A stretch of 64,000 bases of DNA from Filosporella fistucella (lineage: Eukaryota; Ascomycota; Leotiomycetes; Helotiales), in contig JAQJZZ010000008.1 in the NCBI GenBank assembly GCA_030077755.1, forward strand, positions 4,464,001-4,528,000. The letters are read 5' to 3'. Positions 42,264 to 52,199 of this stretch are shown piece after piece (position 1 is the first letter of the stretch; each line of letters starts with the position of its first letter). A program made the position numbers and the translations under genes. The notes beneath the pieces are model-generated. The model was not told the DNA's origin. It searched no databases and worked only from the letters and a program-made list of their open reading frames with translations.

Positions 42264-43726
42264 CCCACCTCCTTACCTTCCATATGACTAGTTTCGTCAT
42301 GGTTAGCTTCGTCATAGTCCCTCGTTGTCGTATCTTCTGCCTCATCTCATTAGAATGACGTCGTCAAGTCATGTGAAAGAAGTGAATGCCTAGCCCCTTT
42401 CCAATTTTCCCCCTTCAAACATCTTCCCTTCCGCATGCATAGAAGAAATCAAACACAATTGGAAGCTGAATGAGAGCCTCGCCTCCGAGCGCCACAATTC
42501 ATGGACAGACCGACGTCAGAAGCGGGGTCCCGAAACTTCCCCTTATTCGCTCGGTTAATAGCTACCCCTCCAAATATCTCGACGTCATAACCAAATCAGC
42601 TGGTCTCACTGGTATGGAAATTTACGGCTAAGTGCGGAATCAGTTTGGCCTTGAAACTGGAGGAGAGACATTTTGCTGGTACATCTGCAGCTTGCAGTAT
42701 CAAGGGGCAATTTGAGGCTGTGGCTGTGCCAACTTTTTTGTATGTCCCTCCAACTTCCACTCTCGCACATCTACTGCCTCTTCCACTTTCCGCTTCAATA
42801 TGCTCACTTGTGGGACCGGTGACGGAGTGAAGGTCCGGGAGAGCTACTCCTTGGTAAGACAAACAATCGACAGATTGGCATGGGTTTACTAAGATTTGCT
42901 TTATGATCTGAGAGCAAGTGAGAATGGTGATCCATAGTCTATGTCCGTGGCATGAGAATCGCTTGATCCCGTGCGGAACAGCTTGATCACCATCTATCCA
43001 ACAGATGAGCTTCATTTGAGGCATATCTGGCACCTTTGAGCTTGGTAGAGTATGCCCATTAGGGTTATTTCCAGTGATTCCAGGCAGTAGAGGGGCAATC
43101 CCGCCTCGTGCTGCACAGAAGGAATAATCTTGCCTGGCCAAACCTGGAATCTCCCTACGGAACATTCCCATGTGACACATAGCCATTACTTTCCACCGAG
43201 CACGGCTTCTGCAAAACCAAGCTTTCCCGGGAACGGATTCTTGAATCTACATTTCTGTGAATCCGATCCTGATGCTTGCATCATACTTTGCTGCAGTATT
43301 CCACATCGAGCGTCTCAGGCTGAATTGCTTGCATATCTTGAAGATCGTGAACTTGATTTGAAGCTTCAGGCCCTTCTAGACCTGAGACAGGTCATTTTGG
43401 TTTGTCACTTTTGAGGCTACCAAGCCAATAACCCATTTTAAACGACCGGGAGTGTTCCAGGGTTTACAGTAGTGTAGAGGGGTACGCGTGAACCCGTGAA
43501 TTGCCTCAGTTCGCCGAGGTTGGAGGGGCCAATGGATGCTTGAAAATAGTAGTTGTAGAGTTGTGTTGTTGCCGACAATATTTGTTGCTCCAATGTTGTA
43601 TGTCCTTGATCAAGATGAGTGTAGAATTCAGGTTTCGACCCTCCTAATGTACAATCCTCCGGTTTATCAAAAATCGAGTGGTCTAAATACAGTACAATTT
43701 TCAATGCTGAAACGCCGTGTAATGCT
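42264..43726. other. intergenic with one uncertain minus-strand frame
   Basis: A minus frame (43186-42596, 196 aa, many Cys, starting MAMCHMGMFRREIPGLARQ) has moderately protein-like composition but no signal peptide, domain or splice support, and a plus frame overlaps it. A plus frame at 43130-43414 is similar in weight. I see no recognisable family in either. The first part holds the grg-1-like promoter. Confidence 0.3.
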
Positions 43727-44847
43727 TCAAAGTCTCAATATTTCTCCTCCTTGTCGTATTCCGCCTCGAAATAAATCTGCAATAACTTTTCCCCCCAATA
43801 TGCTCTCTTTCACGATACCTTCAATGTGCTTGGGTTCGACTCTTCCATACCACACTCCACACCCTGCGAGAGGATTGACATTTCCATCGGATGTTTTGGT
43901 ACCAGGGGGGATATACAGAATCACATTTCCAGCGAATTTGTGTCCCCCAATATGACTGATGAGTCCCACTCGAGCCGTAGGTACGCTAGCAGACTCAGCT
44001 TCTCCAGGTAGAGAAGTCTCTCCAGTCGGTCCAGCAGGAACAGGGTCTTTGAGAACCTGAAATCCATCCCTGGGTAGCTGTCGTTCGAATTCCTCTCTCA
44101 GAAGAGGCCCCAAGATCCCACATCGCATATCCCTTCCTCCGTGTCCGCAGATCAATATAACAACGTCCTTCACATCTTGTACACCAAACAGCATCTTCCC
44201 GTGATTCTCACTCCTGGTCAACCGGTCCTTGTGGATTGGCGATAATGCATCGTGTGTTGGGTGAAGCTTGGTGGGCAGGAGGTATCCCTTCACCAATGCT
44301 TGAACGGAGTCAAATGATACTCGAGGTAAGAATGGGACGTATTTGAAGCTTGGGAAGAGATATGCGGATGTCGTTTGGATTTCGGATCGCTCTGGAATCG
44401 ATGATGGGAGGGAGGAATTGGTGATTGAGACATTGTGGTATGGCTATCGTTGTCAGCAAGTCTTTTAAAACTCATGAAAAGGAATGAGAGAGAGGAAAGC
44501 AATGATGAGCATACGTCGGAATACATTCCTCCTCTACCCATCAGCTCCTTGATATCCGCAGCCAGATTATCCCCCGAATTCTCCTCTTCTATCCGCGATA
44601 ACCAATCATCCTTTCCGGTACATACTAATACTTGCTCGGCGTACGCCGCCATAGTCCCATTCAAGTGCTTCGAGTAATCTATCTCTAGACCCTCTGGCAT
44701 AGCAGGCATTGCGGAACAGGCACATGTTGGGGATGGACATGTCGGAATGGAAGGGAATGAAGGACTACGATCGGATGATAACCGCCTTGCGGTAGGTATC
44801 CCGCGACGAATACGCCATGCTGATCTGGCTACTGGTCGCAAGAACAT
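43727..44847 (-). CDS. AIM32: AIM32-like / sucrase-ferredoxin-like thioredoxin-fold protein, 2 exons, 349 aa
   Basis: Exons 44847-44515 and 44443-43727; the intron starts GTATGC, ends ATAG and joins in phase 0. The basic N-terminus (MFLRPVARSAWRIRRGIPTA) looks like a mitochondrial presequence. Next comes CPSPTCACS, followed by LEIDYSKHLNGTMAAYAEQV and VLVCTGKDDW. The C-terminal thioredoxin-like ferredoxin domain has ILICGHGGRDMRCGILGPLL, HIGGHKFAGNVILYIPPG and GVWYGRVEPKHIEGIV. These are the hallmarks of the Suc_Fer-like/AIM32 family, in which Cys and His in the C-terminal domain hold a [2Fe-2S] cluster. In yeast Aim32 acts in mitochondrial redox quality control. It is divergent from the PrmC gene, with 307 bp between ATGs, another mitochondrial function. 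Confidence 0.9.
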
Positions 44848-45154
44848 GAGGCGAATGATGATGCGGAGATGACGGTGAGGATATAATATATCGGCCAAGA
44901 AATCTTATCAGATTGCACAACAAGTGACTTCGGCTACCGTATCAAAAAATATCATTCAAAGTTCACAGCTCATAACTCCTTTACATGGAGACTCGACAAC
45001 AGATACCGTTTCAAGGAAAAAGGTGTTGTTATTTGAATTTTGAACTCCGCAATGCATTGATAACAATCTTTTACTCCGTACGGACCAAATTGAATCCACT
45101 CTTTTCTTCCTTGCTCGTCCGCTTTCATATCTCCTATCTCCGGGCAGCCAGCTT
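44848..45154. promoter_or_regulatory. bidirectional promoter of AIM32-like and PrmC/Mtq1-like genes
   Basis: Only 307 bp separate the two divergent ATGs. Both products are likely mitochondrial, so shared control is plausible. No specific binding site stands out. Confidence 0.4.
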
Positions 45155-46261
45155 ATGCCTCGACTCTCACCATCGCTCATTCTACGGGCTCAAAGGAAAT
45201 CATCCCTCCTTCCATTGGTTCTACGCGGTACAAGAGATCTCGATTCCGCAGTCAATGAGCTGAGATGGCTACGAGAACACGTTCATGAAACATTGAAGGA
45301 CGTGTCCCCTATCGGGGCCCGAAGAAGTCTTCTCAAATTATGTCAAAGACGATCTCGAGATGAACCACTCCAGTATATACTTGGATCTCAGCCGTTTGGA
45401 CATTTGGATATCAAGTGTCGCCCAAGAGTGTTAATTCCGAGGTTAGTATTCAATTTGTTGTCACGTGAAGCTACTAACATTCAAAGACCAGAGACAGAGG
45501 CATATACAACATATCTTGCAGACCTGGTGTTGAGTAACAGTAAAACGAATCCGAATATCAACGCCAACAAACTTGGGCCTCATGTAACCCAGGAAACAGG
45601 CATTTCTATCACCAGAATTTTAGATGTTTGCTCTGGAAGTGGTTGCATTTCACTTCTATTATACTCCCTTCTCCACAAGCGATATCCCCAGCTCCAGGTC
45701 GTAGGCTTAGACATCTCAAAGGCTGCAATCAATTTAGCCAATGAAAACCTCACATCAATTTTTGGAACTAGAGCGTCAGTGAAGTATCAGCTCGGCGATA
45801 TTTTTGATGCAGACTTCTCCATGGGCGAAAAAGCAGACATCATCATCTCCAATCCTCCATACATATCTACACGAAAGTTTGACACCGAAACCACCCGCTC
45901 GGTCAGAAACTGGGAGCCTAAAATTGCGCTTGTGCCACCCACCTCCACGCAACTACCTATCGGATGCCCAGCAGAGGAAGATATTTTCTATCATCGTCTA
46001 CTCGAAATGCATCATGCGAAAAAATCAAAGATTCTGTTGATGGAAGTAGGTGATGAGGAGCAAGCGTTGAGGGTGGTTAAGATGGCATTAGACTTTCAAC
46101 GTCGGGCCAAACAAGATGATGTTGAGGTATGGAGGGATTGGCCAGATCAGAAAGCCGTGGAAGGGCAGACTGTTTGCGTTAACGTCAATGGACAGGAGAT
46201 TGTTGTTCGGGGAGCTGGAAACATGAGATCTGTCGCTCTGTTTTCCTTAAAAATGCAGTAA
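45155..46261 (+). CDS. MTQ1: PrmC/HemK-type N5-glutamine methyltransferase (Mtq1-like), 2 exons, 353 aa
   Basis: Exons 45155-45441 and 45487-46261. A 45-nt intron (GTTAGT..AAG, with CTAAC just before the acceptor) splits the conserved V-L-I-P-R-P-E-T-E motif; it carries no stop and is divisible by three, so an unspliced reading gives 15 extra residues. The class I SAM-binding fold shows ILDVCSGSGCISLLL, and the catalytic NPPY is at IIISNPPYISTRKF. The N-terminal helical part contains RDEPLQYILGSQPFG, typical of PrmC. The enzyme methylates the Gln of the GGQ motif in peptide-release factors. An Arg-rich start (MPRLSPSLILRAQRKSS) suggests the mitochondrial paralogue, like yeast Mtq1. Confidence 0.94.
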   Translation: MPRLSPSLILRAQRKSSLLPLVLRGTRDLDSAVNELRWLREHVHETLKDVSPIGARRSLLKLCQRRSRDEPLQYILGSQPFGHLDIKCRPRVLIPRLVFNLLSREATNIQRPETEAYTTYLADLVLSNSKTNPNINANKLGPHVTQETGISITRILDVCSGSGCISLLLYSLLHKRYPQLQVVGLDISKAAINLANENLTSIFGTRASVKYQLGDIFDADFSMGEKADIIISNPPYISTRKFDTETTRSVRNWEPKIALVPPTSTQLPIGCPAEEDIFYHRLLEMHHAKKSKILLMEVGDEEQALRVVKMALDFQRRAKQDDVEVWRDWPDQKAVEGQTVCVNVNGQEIVVRGAGNMRSVALFSLKMQ

Positions 46262-47079
46262 GAAGGCGCCTCCCGGATTTATGAACGAGACATTTCCACT
46301 CCCAAAGATCGGGTTAGAAGCTGAACTTGTCTCAAGAAGGATTTTGGGAACCGTCTTGCAGTCGACGGCGAAAAACCCTATCACAAACCTGACTATGGTC
46401 ATGCGCCATAGTAAAAGGATTTTTGAAGCTTCCACCATATTTTTATTCCATAGGAATGAGGCGGTTGGTTTTGTCTCTTCAACTTGCCAAGTGAACGATT
46501 GTTCTTTACTTGAGACCCGTTTTGGGCAACGATATCTCAACAACTTTTACGAGGCGTCAGGGAAGCTTCAAACCGCGTTTACTCTGATGGAGAGATTCTG
46601 TCTCATACACTCTCTCGTGATCCTTCTTTTTTCCCTCGCTTTGCATTGTTCTCGATCTACTATATCGTTCACCCCGCGCCTTGTTCTTGCGTTTGTCTCA
46701 CGACCACCAATCTTTCAACCCCCGCAGGAATACGAAATCAAAACATACATCTGGATATTCCTCTGTATCTGGATAAAATTTACTTTCAGCTGATCGTCAT
46801 ACTCACTACTTTGCAATTTTCAGCCGCTCAAATTGAAGCTGCAAATTTCGCGTCTTATATCGGTCGCCTGGGAAAACTTCCCACTATCCTCGAGTCTCCA
46901 CCTGCTTTCCAAGAGTCAAGCCCAATCACAAATGTGTGAACTTATATTCCATTAAGAAGGGTCTCATACTTCCGCAATAATAATGTAGCCGGTCCAAGAG
47001 CAGTGTGGGAATCTGTCGTTGCCCCAGCACACAATGCAATGTTCCCCTCCGTGCTATCAATCGCGCACAATCATGATAT
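46262..47079. other. intergenic, possible 5' relic of the protease pseudogene
   Basis: A plus frame (46281-46793) includes MERFCLIHSLVILLFSLALH from 46586, which looks like a signal peptide, and a fragment around 46970 resembles an N-terminal segment of aspartic proteases. These may be relics of the 5' part of the pseudogene that follows. Nothing intact is present. Confidence 0.35.
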
Positions 47080-48291
47080 GCTACTATCAAACTAGATACA
47101 TCTTCTTTCCCTCTCATTATTGATACCGGATCAAGCGATACCTGTGTAGCAGGAAACGGATATCGATGTCATCATCCTAATCTGAACATTGCTCCTCCCG
47201 CCATCGGTAACTTCAGCAGTGTTTATGGCCCCAGTAAAGATTTCAAACCAGTTGCTAATCGGCATTTTGCTACGGTTATAGAGATGGATTGAAGGCTCTG
47301 TGTGTATTTGGAAAAGTTTCGATCACGATTGGTGGCATCAAGGTTATGCAGCAGATCGCCGTCGTTAGTGATGCAATTTGGGCGGGCGATTGAAATGCGT
47401 CAGGAATCATAGGTCTCACATACCCAGCCTTGTAAGTCGGATCCCTCTCGCGATACTTCAAATATTTGATTAATGACTTCAAGGACATCGGCATATGCTG
47501 GAACTGATTTCACCAAAGATTCCATAACAAACAAAAGTAGGTTTCCTAGCTCCTAGAATGGCAGGTTCCAACCTATACAGTGCAATACACACCACTCTTT
47601 ACAACACTTTACCATTCTGGACAAATACCACCTGTATTCAGTCTTGCCTTAAGTAGACCAAGTAGCGACACTGACATAGCAGATGGATAGATGGCACTAA
47701 GTGGTTTGTCGCCTGTTGCAACAACTGGAGGTTGGGCAGTCCTCTGCAATATATGCAGATAGCCGGAATGAATGTTTCAACACCTCAATATTGTATGAGC
47801 TCGTCCCTCTCTCCTCTTTATTTCAAACCTCGTTCTGATCTCATCTAGCATAGTACACCATAACTCCCAACACTTTCCTCATACTCAACAACAAGACCAG
47901 CCCAGGAACACAAATCTACCTTCCCCTCATTCCCTTGAACCTCCAACCTCGTGTCAAATACATCATCGACAGTGGCAATACACTTATTCACGCTCCAGCT
48001 TTAATTGCCTCTGCAATAGCTTCCTCTTTCTCTCCCCCTGCAGTATCGAATGCTGCTCTCGGCGCCTTCTCCGTTTCGTGTACAGCAGTAGCACCAAGTA
48101 TAGCCATCAAAATTGCGGGTGTTATCTTTCCGATTGATAAAAGGGATATGATAGTAGATGATGAGACGGGAGGAGGTGGATGCGTGAGCGGTGTTACTAG
48201 AGGCGGGGCGCTGGGTGGTGGACCTGCGGTACTTGGGGATGTATTTCTGAAGAACGAGTGGTTGTGTTTGATGTTGGAGCTAGTGTTCTGA
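47080..48291 (+). pseudogene. degenerate secreted aspartic protease (A1 pepsin family)
   Basis: Both catalytic motifs are readable: LIIDTGSSDTCVAG at about 47117-47160 and YIIDSGNTLIHAPA at about 47955-47995. Between them ITIGGIKVMQQIAVVSDA, WAGD and GIIGLTYPA match fungal A1 proteases, but in shifting frames. A TGA follows WAGD near 47390, another follows the DTGSS domain near 47290, and several stops occur at 47550-47760. The C-terminal block (DVFLKNEWLCL, normally ending the domain) is frameshifted. An intron-rich intact gene was considered; the stops inside conserved strands argue against it. The wild-type gene would be a secreted acid protease of about 430-480 residues. The locus flanks an intact pectate lyase. 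Confidence 0.78.
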
Positions 48292-49957
48292 GGGTTTGCA
48301 GTCAGTGACTTATCTACTCTGCTTCTGTGTGAGTTTCATCGAGGGAAAGAGATTTCTAATGTGGATGAGCAGCCGTGTTTACCACTGGTATTCCATCTTA
48401 TCCAAAAAGAGGCCGCGAAGCTCCAATACTTCTCGATCTCAAAAAAGCTTTTTGAGATGCAGTATATTGTGTCCATTCGAAGAATATGATTCAGTCATCC
48501 ACTGGTCAAAACCCTTTTCTTGTTAATGATTTCCTTTGGTCGTATCAAGGGACTAATTTCTCCTCTGAGGGTTTGTGGCCACAATTGTTTTTGTCCAGTC
48601 ACAATTTGACTCACCTCCGTTCTTTGGAAAATATCTTCCCATAATTTGAGTGTAAACTCCGGTTCGAAGAAGGAGAGAATTCCAATTCGACAGATGTTGG
48701 ATCATGCTACTATCCGGCATTAAATTTTCTCTAAACTTTTCTAGTCAACGCCATTTTATCTCCCTTTGCTCGTCGCAACATTAAAGCAATGAAAATATTC
48801 ATGTTTCTACGTTAGGCTGATACTTGATAGATCGAGAATTATTAGAAGCCTTCCAATTTGACGAGAAGGTAGACCATATAGTCAGCCGCATTGAGATTGT
48901 GACACCTTACTACTCATCTCAACAGGCAAAGTTTGCAGAAACCTCAAGCCATGGTCACGAACACGACACCGCGCTCACCTTCTGGTTCATGGGGAGCCTA
49001 TTGAAAGAGGGCGTTTGGAACATTGGCCGATATCGACGGCGTGGTATCTTCGCCCATAAACTTGTCGTTTCCTCATTGTTCTCAGCCCCGGGGTTGAGAA
49101 GACCATGATTCTTGCAACCTCCAGCCTCCACGCACGAAATTCATCTCGGAGATTCTGCCATCAGTACAATTTGGAGAACTTCGTCATCTTCATTGATTTA
49201 TGGACGCTCAGGCATTGGCGTGTTTAATTTCTTGAAATGAAGTCGGTATGCAGCAATATATCACGAATATCACGAATCATGACCCAACCCCTTTCACATC
49301 TAAACCAAAAACCGAAAAGGCACTCCCTCCAAGCCTTTCCGAACCGCCTCGGCGAAAATCAAGCAATTCCCGTAGCATACGAAACATCTTGGCGCCCAGC
49401 AAAAACTGCTCCCATCACAACTCTTGGCAGTTTCGTTTATACCAACTTGCCCCATAAAATAATGGTGGCAACTCTTGGAAATGTTTCGATCTTCCTTCTC
49501 AGTCGAACCACATGTCTTTGTTTTTTGCACTGCCTTTCTTGCTTGATCCTGATATATGAAGATTAAATTTTTGGTTTCAAGAATGGTTTTTCCTCCACTT
49601 ATTGTCGAATGCCACTTCGGATAACTGCCGTCGTGGCACTGCAAATTGAGGAGGTAGAATGCTGGAGACGGACCCACCAACATCACTTCCCCATATCTGA
49701 TATCGCGCCATGGTGTGCTTCCCATCCAATGAGGCGGCCACAAGTCACGGCCTCCTTGTTGAACCATGGCAATGGATATCTGACTCTACAATTGTTCTCT
49801 ACCAACCTCATCCGGCGACTACCTATCCCGAACAAGTGTAATCTCCCCACATCGACGGGTCCCAGATATATCACTCAGCAGAATTTAGTTCTTTTCGCAG
49901 TCTTGGCTCTACTGAGGATATATTAATCACGCCCAAAAGGGTGAACATGACGAGTCT
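48292..49957. other. 1.7 kb intergenic with ambiguous short frames
   Basis: Candidates on both strands (48824-49108 plus; 49300-49767 minus, 155 aa with NLQCHDGSYPKWHSTISGG) have no recognisable domain, start context or splice partners. The minus frame is the better of the two but remains unassigned. Confidence 0.35.
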
Positions 49958-50003
49958 CTCACGTGAGATGTGGGTATGATAATTCCTCTGCTATTATATA
50001 TAT
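49958..50003 (+). promoter_or_regulatory. E-box palindrome and TATA box of the pectate lyase gene
   Basis: CTCACGTGAG (49958-49967) is a perfect 10-bp palindrome containing a CACGTG core. TATATATAT at 49995-50003 lies 112 bp before the ATG, followed by a CT-rich leader, the usual arrangement for strongly expressed fungal genes. Confidence 0.6.
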
Positions 50004-50114
50004 CATCAGCTTCTCTCTCAATATCTTCTCTCGCCATCAAGCATCTTACCTTCTTTTCCATTTTACTTTTCAAAGTTTACACTCTTTCAAAATCACTCTT
50101 TCAAAACAATCAAC

Positions 50115-51136
50115 ATGAAGTTCACATCCGCTATCTCCGCTGGCCTCATGGCAGGTCTCGCAATGGCTGCGCCAACCCCAACTATCAATGATGCCGCTCC
50201 AGTCGCTAAGCGTGCGACTATCACTGATGTATGTCTCCATCTAATTGTATTCCTTCATAACTAATGTATTAGACCCCCATCGGATACGCATCCCAAAATG
50301 GTGGAACTACAGGAGGTGCTGGCGGGACCACTACCACTGTTTCCTCTTACGCCCAATTTACCGCTGCCGTCGCTGGTACAGAGAAGAAGGTCGTTGTCGT
50401 CAGCGCACCCATTACTCAAGCCGCTTCTCAAGTCAAGGTCGGAAGCAACACTTCCATCATCGGTAAAGACAGTTCAGTAATCTTCACCGGCTTCGGTCTC
50501 CTCGTGAAGGGAGGTGAGAATGTTATCATCCGTAACATTGCCATCAAGGAAGTTTTGGCTGAAAACGGTGATGCTATTGGTGTTCAAAAATCTAACAACG
50601 TTTGGATCGACCACGTCGACGTGTCTTCCAACCGTGACCACGACAAAGATTTTTACGATGGTCTCATCGATCTCACCCACGCCGCTGACTTTGTCACCAT
50701 CTCCAACTCATATATTCATGACCACTGGAAGGCATCCCTCGTAGGTCACTCCGACAGCAACTCAGCTGAAGATACTGGTTTCTTGCACGTCACCTACCAC
50801 AACAACTACTGGAAGAACGTCAACTCTCGTGGCCCATCAATCCGTTTCGGTACCGGTCACATCTTCAATTCTTACTTCGAGTCCGTCTCCGACGGAATCA
50901 ACACCCGTCAAGGTGCTCAAGTTCTTGTCGAGTCCAACCAATTCGTCGGTTCCAGCAAGCCTCTTTACAGCACAGATTCTGGATTCGCTGTTGAGTCTGA
51001 CAACGACTTTGGAGATGCTTCCAACACCGCTGAAGCTGGTACTCTTACCACTGTGCCATATACCTACACCAAGCTTGGATCAGCTGCCGTCAAGGCTGCT
51101 GTTGTTGCCGAGGCTGGTGTTACTTTGACTTTCTAG
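50115..51136 (+). CDS. secreted pectate lyase (polysaccharide lyase family 1), 2 exons, 325 aa
   Basis: Exons 50115-50228 and 50273-51136; the intron is GTATGT..TAG, phase 0. The signal peptide MKFTSAISAGLMAGLAMA is followed by a short propeptide ending in a KR Kex2 site. The parallel beta-helix shows VWIDHVDVSS, DFYDGLIDLTHAADFVTIS (Asp residues for Ca2+) and YHNNYWKNVNSRGPSIRFG, with R-x-P-x-x-R the catalytic Arg motif of PL1. It cleaves de-esterified pectin (polygalacturonate) by beta-elimination in the apoplast. Codon use is strongly biased to C-ending codons (ATC, TCC, GTC), implying high expression. It is an intact plant-cell-wall-degrading enzyme and the clearest sign of a plant-associated life style in the window. 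Confidence 0.96.
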
Positions 51137-51564
51137 ATGGAAGTCGGTAAATTTTCTGGGAAGAGAACTTTTGGGGTGGTTTTGAGGGTTTGTATATACT
51201 TTTGGTTCGATCTTCATAGTCGCCGACTCGAACAGTTTGGTGCTGTATATATTCGTAGATGTAGAAGGGAATGAAAAGCGGGACTGTTCTACCGAATGTT
51301 GTTTTTGACTAGATGTGACTTGACGAATTGAAATGCGGATCGGACAAGCTCACTTGGACGTTGAAAAAAAGGGCGATCCCAACTTTCATTGGTGCAAAGC
51401 AAGTGCTGAGATTGAAAAGTCGATAGTAAAATTTCAACAGTTCACTGTCACGGGAACGCCTCGATACATAAACACTTCGCATTATTTGCCGTGTTACCTA
51501 TTTACTCAATACGTCCCAAAAGAGAGCTCTTAAGCCATGTAGCAGTGTCCACTACCTCTGAAAC
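51137..51564. other. convergent spacer after the pectate lyase
   Basis: Contains the 3' ends of two convergent genes. A 66-codon plus frame (51333-51533) has no features. Confidence 0.5.
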
Positions 51565-52199
51565 CTAAGTCACAGTCCCATTCAACTTATAGCACTTTGC
51601 TTTGGGAATCGATTCTCCTTGATCCCACTTCAAATTGTTAGTACTTCCATCTTCTTATGAATAACGGAAACTCACATGCTCATGGACACATCCATCAACC
51701 CACTTCCATCTATCAGTTGTTGAGTACTGTGCATAAGACATGTTGGTGCTAGCATCAAAACACCAGGCGCTATTTTTCTCTGTGCCGGCTGGTTTGCCGT
51801 TGCAAAAAAGAGACCAAATTGTGTTAGGTCCATCAGCATAACCAGGATGATGTTGCTAGTAAACATTAGTGAGTCATTTCTTTCCACGTTTCCTTCCTAG
51901 ATTCACTATTTGGTGGGGTCAACGGAGGGGAATCTTACTTTATAAGTTGAGTCAATAAGTGAGAACATCAACCTTGGATCTCCATCCACCACGAATGCGC
52001 GATAGAATTTATAAGCTCGTGCAGCTGTTTCTGCTACGGTGACAGAGGAATTTGCTTGACAGAGCACAGGCGGAGCTTTCAGACTGCAGAGATTCTCTCG
52101 TTTGTCCAAAGCACCATCGTACCCGCCATCGCTGACAGGTGCGGCGAACCCTGCAACAGGGGCTAGTATTCCAATTGAAAGTAAGAGTGTGAAACGCAT
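51565..52199 (-). CDS. small secreted SnoaL/NTF2-like Cys-rich protein, 3 exons, 167 aa
   Basis: Exons in transcript order: 52199-51939, 51855-51676, 51627-51565; introns GTAAGA..TAG and GTGAGT..AAG, both phase 0. The signal peptide MRFTLLLSIGILAPVAGFA is followed by a dibasic Kex2-type site (LDKR) before ENLC. The core, A-R-A-Y-K-F-Y-R-A-F-V-V-D-G-D followed by STYKQHHPGYADG, resembles the N-terminal helix and strand of SnoaL-like/NTF2-like domains, where Q-H-N/H-P is characteristic. Seven Cys are spread through the mature chain, unusual for SnoaL enzymes, and suggest disulfides and an extracellular role. It is convergent with the pectate lyase 430 bp away. Function is unknown; enzymatic activity on a small molecule or a host-interface role are both possible. 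Confidence 0.78.

Noticed and set aside
42596..43186. 196-aa Cys-containing minus frame
   Set aside because: No family, no signal peptide, overlapping frames on the other strand; kept only as a note in the gap entry.
49300..49767. 155-aa minus frame upstream of the pectate lyase
   Set aside because: Partly protein-like but no start, domain or splice partner; too weak to call.
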